This document shows positions 8,264-17,499 of a DNA stretch of 32,211 bases, one piece after another. The notes under the pieces were generated by a model. It made no database searches. It saw only the letters and a list, made by a program, of their open reading frames with translations, and had not been told where the DNA came from. A program made the position numbers and the translations under genes. Every line of letters begins with the position of its first letter. The first letter of the stretch is position 1. The stretch comes from Streptococcus sp. DD13. GTDB taxonomy: Bacteria; Bacillota; Bacilli; Lactobacillales; Streptococcaceae. Location of the stretch: NCBI RefSeq assembly GCF_001578875.1, contig NZ_KQ969506.1, positions 561,838-594,048 of the forward strand, given 5' to 3'.

Positions 8264-9167
8264 AGTTTTTCTTGCCCTCTCTGGTAATTAATTTGATTGC
8301 CGAGTTAAAGGCTAAACTCATCAGCAATAGCACCATTGCCAATGACCACAAGACATTGTTATCGACAGTTCCCATGACGGTATTTCCGATTCCCATCGTC
8401 AAAATGGACGTCAGCGTAGAAGCTGGTGTTGTAAGGGAGGTCGGAATCACAGCAGAGTTCCCTACCACCATCTGAATGGCTAAGGCTTCCCCAAAGGCAC
8501 GAGCCATACCAAACACAACAGCAGTGAAAATCCCTGAACGCGCTGCTTTTAAAACAACTCGCCAAATCGTTTGCCACCTCGTGGCTCCCATCGCATAACT
8601 AGCTTCTCGGTAGTGACGTGGGACAGCACGAAGGGCATCCGTGGTCATAAAGGTTACTGTCGGCAAAATCATGACAAAAAGCACGAAAATTCCTGATAAA
8701 ATCCCAAATCCAGTCCCACCAAAAATCGTTCGAACAAAAGGTACGACAACTTGTAGACCGATAAATCCATAGACGACGGATGGAATCCCCACCAACAATT
8801 CAATGGCTGGTTGTAAAATCTTCGCTCCCTTAGGAGAAACTTCTGTCATAAAGACTGCAGCTCCGATGGCAAAAGGAGTCGCAATTAATGCAGATAAGAT
8901 GGTAACGATAAAGGAACCTAAAATCATCGGTAAGGCTCCGTATTCCTTAGCAGAAGGTTTCCATGTTTGACCAAATAAGAAATTAAAGACATTCACCCCG
9001 TTTTCAGTAAAGGTTGAAATCCCTTTTGAAATAACAAAGATCAAAATCATAAAAACAATAAAAACGATCAGGGCTAAGGCCAAAAACGTAATCGTCTTTC
9101 CAAACCGTTCTAATCTCGAATTTTTCGAAGATGAAACCAGTTTTTTGGCTAGTTCTTGATTTTCCAT
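8253..9167 (-). CDS. pstC: Phosphate ABC transporter permease PstC
   Basis: This 304-residue inner-membrane permease is the partner of PstA. It has a basic cytoplasmic N-terminus, a first membrane span at about 28-48 and further spans typical of the PstC/CysTW family. The EAA loop is YREASYAMGATRWQTIWRVV and the product contains the conserved VGIPSVVYGFIGL segment. It begins 9 bp after pstS with an SD-like AGGGGAG just before the ATG. Confidence 0.94.
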   Translation of the reverse strand: MENQELAKKLVSSSKNSRLERFGKTITFLALALIVFIVFMILIFVISKGISTFTENGVNVFNFLFGQTWKPSAKEYGALPMILGSFIVTILSALIATPFAIGAAVFMTEVSPKGAKILQPAIELLVGIPSVVYGFIGLQVVVPFVRTIFGGTGFGILSGIFVLFVMILPTVTFMTTDALRAVPRHYREASYAMGATRWQTIWRVVLKAARSGIFTAVVFGMARAFGEALAIQMVVGNSAVIPTSLTTPASTLTSILTMGIGNTVMGTVDNNVLWSLAMVLLLMSLAFNSAIKLITREGKKNYER

Positions 9168-9176
9168 TTTTCTCCC

Positions 9177-10043
9177 CTATTTACTAGAAACATTGCCTTG
9201 TGCATCTTTTACAACTTTCATGTTGTTAATTGGAATATAGCCTGTTTCAGAGACAACCCCTTGTTGAACCTTATCAGACAACATATAGTCCAAAAATTCT
9301 TTGGTTAAATCCGTTGGCTCACCATAGGTATACATATGTTCATAAGACCACAATGGCCAGTCATTGGTCGCCACATTTTGGCTAGTTGGCTCAAAACCAT
9401 TTAATTTCATCGTATTGACAGAGTCATCTACATAACTAAAGGCTAAGTAAGAAATGGCCCCGGGTGTTTGGGAAACAATGGACTTAACCATCCCATTTGA
9501 ATCTTGCTCTTGACTTTGCTTAGCAGTCTCCCCATCCATGATGACCTGGTCAAAGGTAGCCCGTGAACCAGAACTTGAAGCACGATTGATGATGGTGATG
9601 GCTAGATCATTTCCTCCAACTTGCTTCCAATTGGTAATCTCACCTGTAAAGATTTTTTTGAGTTGCTCTGTGGTCAGATTATCGACATCCACTTCTTTGT
9701 TGACGATGACGGACAAACCTGCAACTGCAACCTGATGGTCTACTAATTTGCTTGCATCGATCCCACTTTTTTCTTCCGCAAACACATCGCTATTTCCAAT
9801 CTGGACCGCTCTAGATTGAACTTGCGAAAGCCCAGTTCCAGAACCCCCTCCTTGTACATTGACGATTTTGCCCTGGTATTGCATCGAAAACTCATCTGCA
9901 GCAGCTTCTACCAAGGGCTGAAGAGCAGTTGAACCGACAGATGTGATAGACTCTCCTCGATCGATCCAAGACGCACAGGCAGACAGACTAAAGGCTGATA
10001 AAACAAGGAATGTAGCAATCCCAAACCTTCTCTTAAGATTCAT
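9177..10043 (-). CDS. pstS: Phosphate-binding lipoprotein PstS
   Basis: This 288-residue periplasmic-binding-type receptor captures inorganic phosphate outside the membrane and hands it to PstCA. Its lipoprotein signal has the lipobox LSAC with Cys23. Phosphate-contact motifs include [10 protein letters not shown] near residue 36, [11 protein letters not shown] near 65 and the R-x-S-S-S-G-S-R segment ([12 protein letters not shown]). It is first in the operon, under its own extended -10 promoter, as expected for the most abundant component. Confidence 0.95.
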   Translation of the reverse strand: MNLKRRFGIATFLVLSAFSLSACASWIDRGESITSVGSTALQPLVEAAADEFSMQYQGKIVNVQGGGSGTGLSQVQSRAVQIGNSDVFAEEKSGIDASKLVDHQVAVAGLSVIVNKEVDVDNLTTEQLKKIFTGEITNWKQVGGNDLAITIINRASSSGSRATFDQVIMDGETAKQSQEQDSNGMVKSIVSQTPGAISYLAFSYVDDSVNTMKLNGFEPTSQNVATNDWPLWSYEHMYTYGEPTDLTKEFLDYMLSDKVQQGVVSETGYIPINNMKVVKDAQGNVSSK

Positions 10044-10118
10044 GTTATTTTTCCTTTATTGATTGATCGTATGGTGCTTTATGGCGCTTTGCTCAACAAG
10101 CGGAAACCATACATTTCT

Positions 10119-10147
10119 ACTATATCATATCCACTTGAGCTTGCAAA
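10119..10147 (-). promoter_or_regulatory. Promoter of the pst operon
   Basis: On the minus strand -35 TTTGCA (10142-10147) and -10 TATAGT (10119-10124) are 17 bp apart, with an upstream TGA giving an extended -10. The leader is about 70 nt. The weak -35 fits a promoter needing a phosphate-starvation activator, but no clear Pho-box repeat was identified. Confidence 0.6.
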
Positions 10148-10161
10148 GTATTTCAGCGTAT

Positions 10162-11469
10162 TTAAGCCTGAAAACGCAAGCCTTTCGGGAATGAATTTTT
10201 TAATGTTCCTGAAACAATTTTCGCAAAACCCAATCCATTTCCCCCAGCCCGGACCTGATACCATCCATTTTCTAGGCTGGAATCAACAGCAACCGTATTT
10301 CCCGAAACATAGAGGACAAACTGCTCGGACGTTAGGTCGATCGATTTCTGGACTTCTGAACGCTTCAGAGCAATTCCCAAGGCATAACTCGGTTCAAATC
10401 GATTTTTCTTACACTCTCCTAGATAAAGGCCATTTCGTGCAATCTTAAGACTAGAAAGATCCGGCAGTTCCTCTGGCACCAAATAAAGGTGACTCCCAAA
10501 TGCCTCCAATCGACCTGATACATCTCCTATTAAGTTCGCCTCTTTAAACTGCTTCCATAAGAGTTCTTGTTCCCTTGAGACTTTTTTTGTGATCTTTGAA
10601 GCTCTTCTTTTGGAACGAGCCCCTGTATAACGGAGTTTGGCGACGAATTGCCCTTCTCCTTTGAAATGGTGAGGATACATACGGGCTGTTTCAGGCAAGC
10701 CAATTCCTGGGAGCATTCCATTGATTTTAGGGATATCGAGGAGTTCAAAATCTCCTTGCTCTAATAACCAGTGGACAATCTCTTCATTCTCTTCAGGAGA
10801 CCATGTACAGGTCGAATAAATCAACTCTCCATCTTCTGCTAACATCTCAATAGCGGATGTTAAGATTTCTTTTTGTAGGCGAGCACATTGACTCGGATAG
10901 TCTACTGACCAATACTGCATGGCATCAGGATCTTTTCGAAACATTCCTTCACCTGAGCAAGGAGCATCTAGAACAATCATGTCAAAATATGCCGGAAAAA
11001 CCTTTGCCAGATTTTGAGCGGATTCGTTGGTTACAACGACATTTCTGGCTCCGAACCGTTCTATATTTTCAACTAAGATTTTAGACCGTTTGGTAGAAAT
11101 TTCATTTGAAACCAAAAGTCCTGAATTCTTCAGATAAGATAAAAGATGGGTACTTTTCCCCCCCGGTGCAGCGGCGAGATCCAGCACTTTCATGCCTTCT
11201 TTTGGTGATGCCACCTGTCCAACTACTTGTGCCGCAGGTTCTTGAGAATAGACGACACCTGTAACATGTTCGACTGACTTTCCAGATACCTTTCCATAAA
11301 AGGACCAATTCATATCAGGAATTGCATGGGAAAAATGAGGAATCTGCTCCTTCAAAGGATTGATCCGAAAACCAGATTCCGCTTCTTTTTGAAAACTTTC
11401 CAAAAAAGGAGGTGCATCATCCCCTAAAAGATCGAGATACTTTTTTTGAAAATCAGCTGGTAAATTCAT
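10162..11469 (-). CDS. rsmF: RsmF-family rRNA (cytosine-5) methyltransferase
   Basis: This 435-residue NOL1/NOP2/Sun-family enzyme transfers a methyl group from SAM to cytosine C5 in 16S rRNA. The SAM-binding motif is VLDLAAAPGGKST (about 95-107). The two catalytic cysteines lie in DAPCSGEGMF (Cys171) and YSTCTWSPEE (Cys221). A C-terminal domain of about 150 residues of the RsmF/YebU type probably binds RNA. It overlaps the end of the preceding phosphatase gene by 17 nt and ends just upstream of the pst promoter. The exact target base is family inference. Confidence 0.88.
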   Translation of the reverse strand: MNLPADFQKKYLDLLGDDAPPFLESFQKEAESGFRINPLKEQIPHFSHAIPDMNWSFYGKVSGKSVEHVTGVVYSQEPAAQVVGQVASPKEGMKVLDLAAAPGGKSTHLLSYLKNSGLLVSNEISTKRSKILVENIERFGARNVVVTNESAQNLAKVFPAYFDMIVLDAPCSGEGMFRKDPDAMQYWSVDYPSQCARLQKEILTSAIEMLAEDGELIYSTCTWSPEENEEIVHWLLEQGDFELLDIPKINGMLPGIGLPETARMYPHHFKGEGQFVAKLRYTGARSKRRASKITKKVSREQELLWKQFKEANLIGDVSGRLEAFGSHLYLVPEELPDLSSLKIARNGLYLGECKKNRFEPSYALGIALKRSEVQKSIDLTSEQFVLYVSGNTVAVDSSLENGWYQVRAGGNGLGFAKIVSGTLKNSFPKGLRFQA

Positions 11470-12229
11470 GTTTTAGATACCTGTTTATATCCTCTCGTTT
11501 GGCAATTGGAATCATCATGACGACTTGTCGGTCCTTAAAATTAGGTTTTTCTCCATCTAATGTAACCACTTCATAACCGAGATTTTCTCCAAGAATAGAG
11601 GCCGCTGCATAATCCCAAGGATACAAATAAGAGACATACGCCATCATACGCCCTGACAAGACATAAGACATACTAATCCCAGCACTTCCATAGGAGCGCG
11701 TCCCCAAACATTGCTGGCTCAAATCCCTCAAGCCTGCGTAATTGGAAGCCACCAAATTGGCATTTAGAGCCAGCAAACTCTGCTTTAACTCTTTTTCTTG
11801 ATAAGCCGGAAGTTGTTGATCATTCAGATAAACCGGAAATTCTCCACCTCCGTGAAACAATTGATCCTTCATGACATCGTAGATAAATGCAAATTTACCG
11901 ACTCCATCCTCAAAATAAGACAGGAGAATCGCAAAATCATTCTTTTGAGCAATGAAATTGGAAGTCCCATCAATGGGATCAATAATCCAAACAGATCCCT
12001 GACTTGAATCGGGACGCTCCTGAGTCTCTTCACCAACAATGATATCTTCTGGATAAGTAGCTAAAATCGCCTGACTCATTTCTTCCTGAATCAGGGTATC
12101 CAAATTGGTTACCAGATCTGTAAAGGTGGATTTGATTTCAATTTCTAGCTCTTCAAACATCTTATTCCGAAGAAGCTGTGCCGCAGATTCGATGACAGTT
12201 CGTCCAAACTGATATTTACTTTCTAACAT
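11453..12229 (-). CDS. Inositol monophosphatase family protein
   Basis: This 258-residue Mg-dependent sugar/inositol phosphatase has the family metal-binding motifs GEETQE (about 70) and [12 protein letters not shown] (about 85-96). It also has the C-terminal [17 protein letters not shown] motif supplying the last metal ligand. The substrate cannot be told from sequence; inositol-1-phosphate, other sugar phosphates and 3'-phosphoadenosine nucleotides are all known for the family. The start at 12229 is preferred over an upstream TTG because GGGAGG lies 4 nt before the ATG. It overlaps the end of the UPF0223 gene by 14 nt, inside the spx transcription unit. Confidence 0.88.
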   Translation of the reverse strand: MLESKYQFGRTVIESAAQLLRNKMFEELEIEIKSTFTDLVTNLDTLIQEEMSQAILATYPEDIIVGEETQERPDSSQGSVWIIDPIDGTSNFIAQKNDFAILLSYFEDGVGKFAFIYDVMKDQLFHGGGEFPVYLNDQQLPAYQEKELKQSLLALNANLVASNYAGLRDLSQQCLGTRSYGSAGISMSYVLSGRMMAYVSYLYPWDYAAASILGENLGYEVVTLDGEKPNFKDRQVVMMIPIAKREDINRYLKHEFTS

Positions 12230-12497
12230 GAATCCTCCCTGTTTTCTGCTCAAGAGCTAGCTGCAAAGCCTGGTAACTTGAATATCCAGATGTGCTTTGA
12301 AACTCCCGATCAATCTGCTTTTCTTGGCTTTTCGAAGGAACAACCCTTTTATAGCTTTGATAAGCTTCAAGAAAATCTTCAGCATTTGTTCCGTCTTCAT
12401 AGACGGCCTCCACTTGATTCAAAAAAGAAAGCACAGAGGAAATTTCCTCAGTGCTCCATGAATAATCTAGTGGATAGGAATAATTTTTATCCATCAT
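12216..12497 (-). CDS. UPF0223 family small protein
   Basis: This 93-residue soluble helical protein belongs to the uncharacterised UPF0223 family of Firmicutes. The recognisable family core is [11 protein letters not shown] near the N-terminus and Y-x-S-Y-K-x-V-V-P-S-K about mid-protein. It has no membrane segment and no catalytic signature. Its start lies 2 nt after the spx stop and it overlaps the next gene, so it is translationally coupled in the spx operon. Two consecutive ATG codons could serve as start. Function unknown. Confidence 0.85.
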   Translation of the reverse strand: MMDKNYSYPLDYSWSTEEISSVLSFLNQVEAVYEDGTNAEDFLEAYQSYKRVVPSKSQEKQIDREFQSTSGYSSYQALQLALEQKTGRIHVRK

Positions 12498-12499
12498 TT

Positions 12500-12901
12500 T
12501 TATCCAATCTCCGCTTTCAATGTCGCATTTTTCAATTCTTGTTTACGGTAATAACGAGGCAAGAAAGCACGTATCTCATCTTCGTTAAATCCAATTTGCA
12601 TCCGCTTTTCGTCGATAATGATCGGTCTTCGCAACAAACTAGGGTAGGACTCAATTAGACTAATCAACTTTGAAATCGTAAGCTCATCTACATCCAAATC
12701 GAGCTTTTGAAAAACCTTAGATCGGGTTGAAATCAGATCATCTGTCCCATTTTCCGTCAGACTTAAGATATGTCTCAATTCTTCAGCAGATAATGGGCTA
12801 GTCAAGATATTATGCTCTGTAAACGGTACCTGGTGCTCTGAAAGCCAAGCCCGTGCTTTGCGACAACTCGTACAGCTTGGAGCCAGAAATAAAGTAATCA
12901 T
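12500..12901 (-). CDS. spx: Spx/ArsC-family transcriptional regulator
   Basis: This 133-residue regulator binds the alpha C-terminal domain of RNA polymerase and redirects transcription during thiol and envelope stress. The redox switch is Cys10-x-x-Cys13 (PSCTSCRKA). The ArsC/Spx fold is clear, including LLRRPIIID near residue 90. Streptococci usually carry two Spx paralogues, and which one this is cannot be settled here. It is the first gene of a unit behind a strong extended -10 promoter. Confidence 0.9.
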   Translation of the reverse strand: MITLFLAPSCTSCRKARAWLSEHQVPFTEHNILTSPLSAEELRHILSLTENGTDDLISTRSKVFQKLDLDVDELTISKLISLIESYPSLLRRPIIIDEKRMQIGFNEDEIRAFLPRYYRKQELKNATLKAEIG

Positions 12902-12933
12902 AAGCCAACCCTTCTCCTCATCTTTATATCTAC

Positions 12934-12963
12934 ATTATATCATGTCTAAAGTAGATTTGACAA
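12934..12963 (-). promoter_or_regulatory. Promoter of spx unit
   Basis: On the minus strand -35 TTGTCA (12958-12963) and -10 TATAAT (12934-12939) are 18 bp apart, with TGA directly upstream of the -10 (extended -10). The leader is about 25-30 nt. Confidence 0.72.
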
Positions 12964-12970
12964 GGATTTT

Positions 12971-13888
12971 CTAAGCCTTCCAATCAAGTGAAATGGCCTG
13001 ATCTTCTTGCAGTTGACGCATCAATGATTCCATCCCATCAAACTTTTCCATCTCTCTAATCTTATCCAACCAATAGACGCGGATCCTCTTTCCGTAAATC
13101 TCCTCCTGGTAATGAAAGATGTGTGATTCCAATCGGAGTTCTGTCCCACCAAACGTTTCGTTAAATCCAATACTGGTCATGGCCCGATAGCGTTTCCCAT
13201 CAATCGCAACCTCTGTAACATACACCCCATCTGCTGGTAAGTGTACCTGCTCAAAATTAGCCAAGTTAGCCGTTGGAAAACCAATGGTGCGTCCACGCGC
13301 ATCTCCATGAACCACCAAGCCCTCTGTCGAAAAAGTATGACCCAATAAGCGATTGGCTTCTTTCACGTCTCCTTTTTGGACCAAGTCTCGAATCCGGGAA
13401 GAAGAGACCTTCTCTCCATCCATTTGAACCTCATCAATCACGATTACTTGACCGTCAAATAAGTCTTGTAAGCGTCTAACATCTGCTCTTCCCCGTCCAA
13501 AATGGTAATCAAATCCCACGATGATAGTCTCTGGGTTTAATGCTTGAATATACTGCTCTACAAATGCCTCTGGACTTAAGCTGGCAAAACTAGAGGTGAA
13601 ATCTAACAGATATAGGTGATCCACCCCATAAGATGCAAAAAGATCCTGTCTTTCCTGAGGATCCGTCAAATGGAGCAAGAGTTCCGGACGAAAGCGTTCA
13701 AATGTCAACTTCGGAGAGTGAGGATAGGTCAAGACCACAACTTTCCTATCCCTCTCTTTTGCATGAGACCGCGCCCGATCAAAGAGCGCCTGATGTCCTA
13801 TATGTAGCCCATCAAAATATCCCAACACCAAAATAGTTGGCTCTTCTTCTTGGATATCCTTTTCATTTGTTATATAGTGAATCTTCAT
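12971..13888 (-). CDS. ribF: Bifunctional riboflavin kinase/FAD synthetase RibF
   Basis: This 305-residue enzyme makes FMN from riboflavin and then FAD. The N-terminal nucleotidyltransferase domain has GYFDGLHIGHQALF (about 23-36), SSSRIRDLV (about 160) and the early adenylation motifs. The C-terminal riboflavin kinase domain starts at GRTIGFPTANL (about 198) and contains GVYVTEV. It is 22 bp downstream of truB on the same strand, a common firmicute pairing. No strong Shine-Dalgarno is visible before the ATG, so coupling to truB is likely. No FMN riboswitch precedes it. Confidence 0.95.
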   Translation of the reverse strand: MKIHYITNEKDIQEEEPTILVLGYFDGLHIGHQALFDRARSHAKERDRKVVVLTYPHSPKLTFERFRPELLLHLTDPQERQDLFASYGVDHLYLLDFTSSFASLSPEAFVEQYIQALNPETIIVGFDYHFGRGRADVRRLQDLFDGQVIVIDEVQMDGEKVSSSRIRDLVQKGDVKEANRLLGHTFSTEGLVVHGDARGRTIGFPTANLANFEQVHLPADGVYVTEVAIDGKRYRAMTSIGFNETFGGTELRLESHIFHYQEEIYGKRIRVYWLDKIREMEKFDGMESLMRQLQEDQAISLDWKA

Positions 13889-13910
13889 ACTGTTATTGTA
13901 TCACAATCTT

Positions 13911-14789
13911 TTAAAGGAAGACCTTTCGAGGCTTGTAAAGTCCTTCTCTCTTTTCCAAAATAGCCAATAAGTGTTCATCCTCAAAGGCCGCCAATTCTGT
14001 TTCTGTCTGATCTAACCCTATAAAACGACCAAAGCGTATTTCTTTAGCTTGCTCGGGTGTTAACTGAACCTTAACCAAATCACCCGTCCCAATCTCTAGA
14101 GGATGAAGAAAATCAAGATTCCCCATTTCCACCTTCTCTGAAATTTCTGACAGAGTCAAGGCATCTTCTATCTGCAAGCCTGCTGCACTGGTTCGAGTCA
14201 ACTGAGACATATGAGCAGCATAGCCCAGTTTTTCACCTAAATCAACCGAGAGTGTCCGGATATAGGTTCCCTTGCTGCATTTCACACGGAATGTAAAACG
14301 CGCGAGATTCTGATCATAAGAGATCGAACTGGTCCGCTCAAATTGATGAATAGTCACCTGACGTTGGGGGCGTTCGACTTCCTGACCAGCACGCGCATAC
14401 TCATAGAGTTTGCGTCCATTGACCTTAACTGCTGAATACATGGGAGGAATCTGAGTGATCGGGCCTGTCAAACTTGCGATTACTTCATCGACAATGGTTT
14501 CATCCAAGGGCGCCAAAACAGGTGTCTCTGCGACCACTTCCCCACTAGCATCCTCAGTCGTCGTTGAATAGCCCAGAGTGATTTCCCCTTCATAGACCTT
14601 GCCTTCGTCCTGCATAAACTCGACCATACGGGTCGCCTTACCAACCGCAATGGGCAAAACACCCACCACATCTGGATCCAAGGTCCCACCGTGTCCGATT
14701 TTCTTAGTCCCTAAAATCTTACGCAGTTTAAAAACCGCATCATGCGAGGTCATCCCTGCTTCTTTTTTTAAGTTGATAATTCCGTTCAT
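13911..14789 (-). CDS. truB: tRNA pseudouridine(55) synthase TruB
   Basis: This 292-residue enzyme isomerises U55 in the T-loop of tRNAs to pseudouridine. The catalytic Asp38 is in [14 protein letters not shown]. The family segments [28 protein letters not shown] and [10 protein letters not shown] are all present. A short C-terminal PUA-like tail follows residue 245. It begins 3 bp after the broken hydrolase gene, which gives it a possible polar upstream neighbour, and precedes ribF. Confidence 0.96.
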   Translation of the reverse strand: MNGIINLKKEAGMTSHDAVFKLRKILGTKKIGHGGTLDPDVVGVLPIAVGKATRMVEFMQDEGKVYEGEITLGYSTTTEDASGEVVAETPVLAPLDETIVDEVIASLTGPITQIPPMYSAVKVNGRKLYEYARAGQEVERPQRQVTIHQFERTSSISYDQNLARFTFRVKCSKGTYIRTLSVDLGEKLGYAAHMSQLTRTSAAGLQIEDALTLSEISEKVEMGNLDFLHPLEIGTGDLVKVQLTPEQAKEIRFGRFIGLDQTETELAAFEDEHLLAILEKREGLYKPRKVFL

Positions 14790-14792
14790 TCA

Positions 14793-15596
14793 TTAACTTT
14801 CTAAAAATACTAAAACTCTCTTTTGGAAATCCTTATTCTGTTCATATAGTGCATGCCCACACTCTGAAAAAATAGTGAGCTGGTTACTTTTGATATGCTG
14901 ATGCAATCTAAGCGAAGCTTCTACGCCAAGAACTTCATCTTTTTCTGCTCCAACGATTAACGTAGGGCAGTTAATTTTTTCCAAAAAATCTAGACTATCA
15001 TGTTTCAAACAAGATACAGCCTGAATATCAATACGTTGTTTATCTTTAATATTACCAAAGATTCCCATTATTCGATAAAGGTATTTAAATTTTTCAAAGG
15101 ATTTAGTCGTGTAAGAGTGACGAGCAATATCAATCATCAGATCTTTATAAGTACCTGTTTGAATCAGGTTCAGCCAGCAACTAATTCTCTCCCTACCTAG
15201 ATTACTTAGTTTAGCAGTTGTAACAGCTAAAACTAGCTTTTGAACCTTTTCAGGGAAATCTGCCGCCAACCATTGGGCAATCATTCCACCTTGCGAAATC
15301 CCCATAACATAGGCACTGGTAATATTTAATATCTCCATTGCTTCTGCTACATCTGCTGCCATATCCCGTGTCGTCTACCCCTGCCTCAACTCATTGATTC
15401 GAGAAAAAACATAAATTTGGTAACGTTTGGCAAGTATACGGTATGTGATTGAAAAAGGCATAGCCATACCTTTAACCGTCTGTAGTCCATCACCCAAGCC
15501 TGGTATAATTACTAGAGGGTCCTTTCCTTTTCCAAAGGTCACATAGTCCATGCTCTTTTCGTTAAAATGTAAGGTTTTCCCTTTTATTGAAGACAT
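14793..15596 (-). pseudogene. Alpha/beta hydrolase interrupted by an in-frame amber codon
   Basis: Both halves lie in the same reading frame and together give a 267-codon alpha/beta hydrolase. The oxyanion-hole region is IIPGLGDGL (about 30-38) and the nucleophile elbow GISQGG (Ser near codon 101). A likely acid is in GAEKDEVLG and the His is in CGHALYEQ. A TAG at 15375-15377 (codon 74) interrupts ELRQG-stop-TTRDMAAD, where a residue such as Tyr would be expected. The 3' half has an ATG at 15362 but no convincing ribosome-binding site. The gene is visibly AT-richer than its neighbours (two sampled 60-bp lines in it are about 28% GC). The substrate is unknown. A real nonsense mutation or a base-call error are both possible. 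Confidence 0.82.
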
Positions 15597-15642
15597 TACT
15601 TCGTTCCCTCTACTATTTTTTCATGATTTATTTATGTTGAAT

Positions 15643-16071
15643 TTATAAATGCAAGGCAAAGCCAGCAGTCACTTTTTCAAATCCAACTGCCTGATAAAAC
15701 TGATGTGCAGCATTTCGTTCAGCGGTTAATCCACTATTTAGAGCCAGTGCCTTAACTCCTTCTTTTATCGCTTGTTTTTTCAATTCATCAATTAGCCTAC
15801 TAGCAATTCCTTGTCGTCTTGTTTCTTTTGCAACTGACAAAGCTAAAATACGATAGTAAGATCCATCTGTTTCAAAAAAGTAGAGCTTTGCATACCCTAA
15901 GAAACCTAAAATTTCTCCGTTTCTTTCAGCTAAAAGACAGCCATAATGTGGTTGAGAAAGAATCATTTCTAAACGTCGAGCTAGCTTAGAAGCGGTCGTT
16001 GGATAGCCCAAGTCTTCGTATAAAGACAGTAGGGCTTCAGTATCTTTTATGGTTGCTTTTCGTATCTGCAT
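15643..16071 (-). CDS. GNAT family N-acetyltransferase
   Basis: This 142-residue single-domain acetyltransferase has the acetyl-CoA pyrophosphate-binding motif A RRQGIASRL (about 90-98). Motif B follows, with N-x-A-x-x-F-Y-x-x-x-G-F (NAAHQFYQAVGFEK) near the C-terminus. The substrate is unknown and may be an amine on a small molecule or protein. The AGGAGG ribosome-binding site lies 5 nt before the ATG and abuts the stop codon of the DUF2130 gene, so the two are probably co-transcribed. Confidence 0.87.
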   Translation of the reverse strand: MQIRKATIKDTEALLSLYEDLGYPTTASKLARRLEMILSQPHYGCLLAERNGEILGFLGYAKLYFFETDGSYYRILALSVAKETRRQGIASRLIDELKKQAIKEGVKALALNSGLTAERNAAHQFYQAVGFEKVTAGFALHL

Positions 16072-16080
16072 AGGAGCCTC

Positions 16081-17355
16081 CTAGTCTTCCTTCAAGGCAT
16101 CAAACTTCGCTTTCATGGTTGGATTTTTGCGGGTCAATTTTTTAACGGAAACATCATCCAATTTGTTATTGGCAAGGCGGAGTTGATTTTCTGATGTAGT
16201 TAGGAATTTCTTGACTTCTTCCATGCGTTTGATAGCCTTGTCGATCTCATCGATGGCTTTACCAAAATTTGTCGAAGCAGACTTGTAGTTCTTGGCAAAA
16301 GCCTGTTTAAAGGCATCCAAATCTTCCTCAAAATGAGTGATATCAATATTCTGCTCCCGAACCAAGGCCAGTTCTTGCTTATAATGTAGCGAGTTAAGCG
16401 CTGCATTCCGTAGAAGACCAATCAACTGAATAAAGAATTGAGGACGAACCACATACATCTTTTCATAATCGTGGCTGACGTCCACAATCCCTGTGTTAAA
16501 GTAGTCGTTATCTGCTTCCAACATGGTTACCAAAACTGCGTACTCACAATTTTTCTCTCTACGATCCTTATCCAATTCCTTGTAAAAATCAGCATTCTTG
16601 TGCTTCTTCTCTGTTCCATCCGCCTCATTTTTCATCTCAAACATGATGGAAATGAATTCCAGCCCATTTTCATCAAAATCACGGAAGATGAAGTCTCCTT
16701 TAGAACCACGCGCAGAGACCTTGTTGTCCTTCTCAAAGTAGGCATTTGGAAAGGCAAAACTACGAACCTTGTTAAACTCGCTCTCTGCATACTGTTCTAG
16801 ACTTTCACCAATAGCTTTTGTAGATTGTTGTGCCTTGAAATTCTTGTAAAACTCAACTTGCTCACTAGCTGCCTTGAGTTGAGCTTCATAATTCTGCTTA
16901 ACAGAAGCCAAAGACAACTCACTTTCTTTTTCTTGCAAGAGGAGCTGATTTTTGACCAGATCCCGTTCTTTTTCTAGGTCAGAAAGGCTCTTTTGCAGTT
17001 GATTTTCATGCTCTAGACGAAGAGTAGCCAGTTGGTTTTCCAAGGCCTGTACTTCCTTGTCCTTAGCTAATAAAGCCTGCTGGCTGGTCTGTTCCACTTC
17101 TTTTTGGACCAATGCTTTTTCGGTCTCAAAATGTTGGATTTGACTTTGGAGTTGGGCAATTTCTTGCTCTTTTTTAGCTAGTTTTGTTTGCTGATCATTT
17201 AGTGCCTTTTGCTCTACTAGAGCGATTTCCTGACGAAGGCGACTATGAAGTTCTTGGTCAAATTCAGCTGTTCTCACTTGCGACAAGAGTTCCGCATACT
17301 GGCTTTCATTTACCGTAAAAACTTCCCCACAGTTGGGGCATTTGATTTCGTTCAT
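16081..17355 (-). CDS. DUF2130 family coiled-coil protein
   Basis: This 424-residue protein of unknown function matches the DUF2130 family. It opens with a zinc-knuckle half-site CPNCGEVF (Cys6, Cys9). A long Gln/Glu/Lys-rich coiled coil (about 25-205) follows. A conserved C-terminal domain contains GSKGDFIFRDF, EMKNEADGTEKKHKNADF and LDKDRREKNCEYAVLV. That conserved D..EMK..K arrangement resembles a PD-(D/E)XK nuclease fold (Asp in GDFIF, Glu-x-Lys in EMK), which is an inference only. It has its own extended -10 promoter, divergent from the HAD gene, and is followed by the GNAT gene. Confidence 0.85.
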   Translation of the reverse strand: MNEIKCPNCGEVFTVNESQYAELLSQVRTAEFDQELHSRLRQEIALVEQKALNDQQTKLAKKEQEIAQLQSQIQHFETEKALVQKEVEQTSQQALLAKDKEVQALENQLATLRLEHENQLQKSLSDLEKERDLVKNQLLLQEKESELSLASVKQNYEAQLKAASEQVEFYKNFKAQQSTKAIGESLEQYAESEFNKVRSFAFPNAYFEKDNKVSARGSKGDFIFRDFDENGLEFISIMFEMKNEADGTEKKHKNADFYKELDKDRREKNCEYAVLVTMLEADNDYFNTGIVDVSHDYEKMYVVRPQFFIQLIGLLRNAALNSLHYKQELALVREQNIDITHFEEDLDAFKQAFAKNYKSASTNFGKAIDEIDKAIKRMEEVKKFLTTSENQLRLANNKLDDVSVKKLTRKNPTMKAKFDALKED

Positions 17356-17392
17356 TTTTTCTCCTAACTGGGCGCATTCTTATACCTTTCCC

Positions 17393-17398
17393 ATTATA
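17393..17398 (-). promoter_or_regulatory. Extended -10 promoter for the DUF2130 gene
   Basis: TGATATAAT on the minus strand (TATAAT at 17393-17398) lies 38 nt upstream of the ATG. There is no convincing -35, so it is an extended -10 type promoter. Confidence 0.55.
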
Positions 17399-17440
17399 TC
17401 ATCTTTTTTAAACCTTGTTTACCGACTTCCCCTTTACTCC

Positions 17441-17469
17441 TTCTAAGCGATCTTAAATTGTGGTATACT
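17441..17469 (+). promoter_or_regulatory. Extended -10 promoter for the HAD-pepT unit
   Basis: TGGTATACT carries the -10 at 17464-17469; a poor -35 (TTCTAA, 17441-17446) is 17 bp upstream. A strong Shine-Dalgarno (AAAGGAGG) lies 5 nt before the ATG at 17500. Confidence 0.6.
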
Positions 17470-17499
17470 AATGCTAAATAAGCACAAAAGGAGGTTCGA

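Noticed and set aside
13889-13910. FMN riboswitch before ribF
   Set aside because: There are only 22 bp between truB and ribF, with no room for the aptamer.
14054-14076. CiaR-like repeat (GTTAAC-TGAAC-CTTAAC) on the opposite strand
   Set aside because: It lies inside truB, mismatches the consensus in the first box and has no promoter beside it.
14793-15377. Two separate small genes instead of one broken hydrolase
   Set aside because: Both parts share one frame, split a single alpha/beta hydrolase fold, and the second has no convincing ribosome-binding site.
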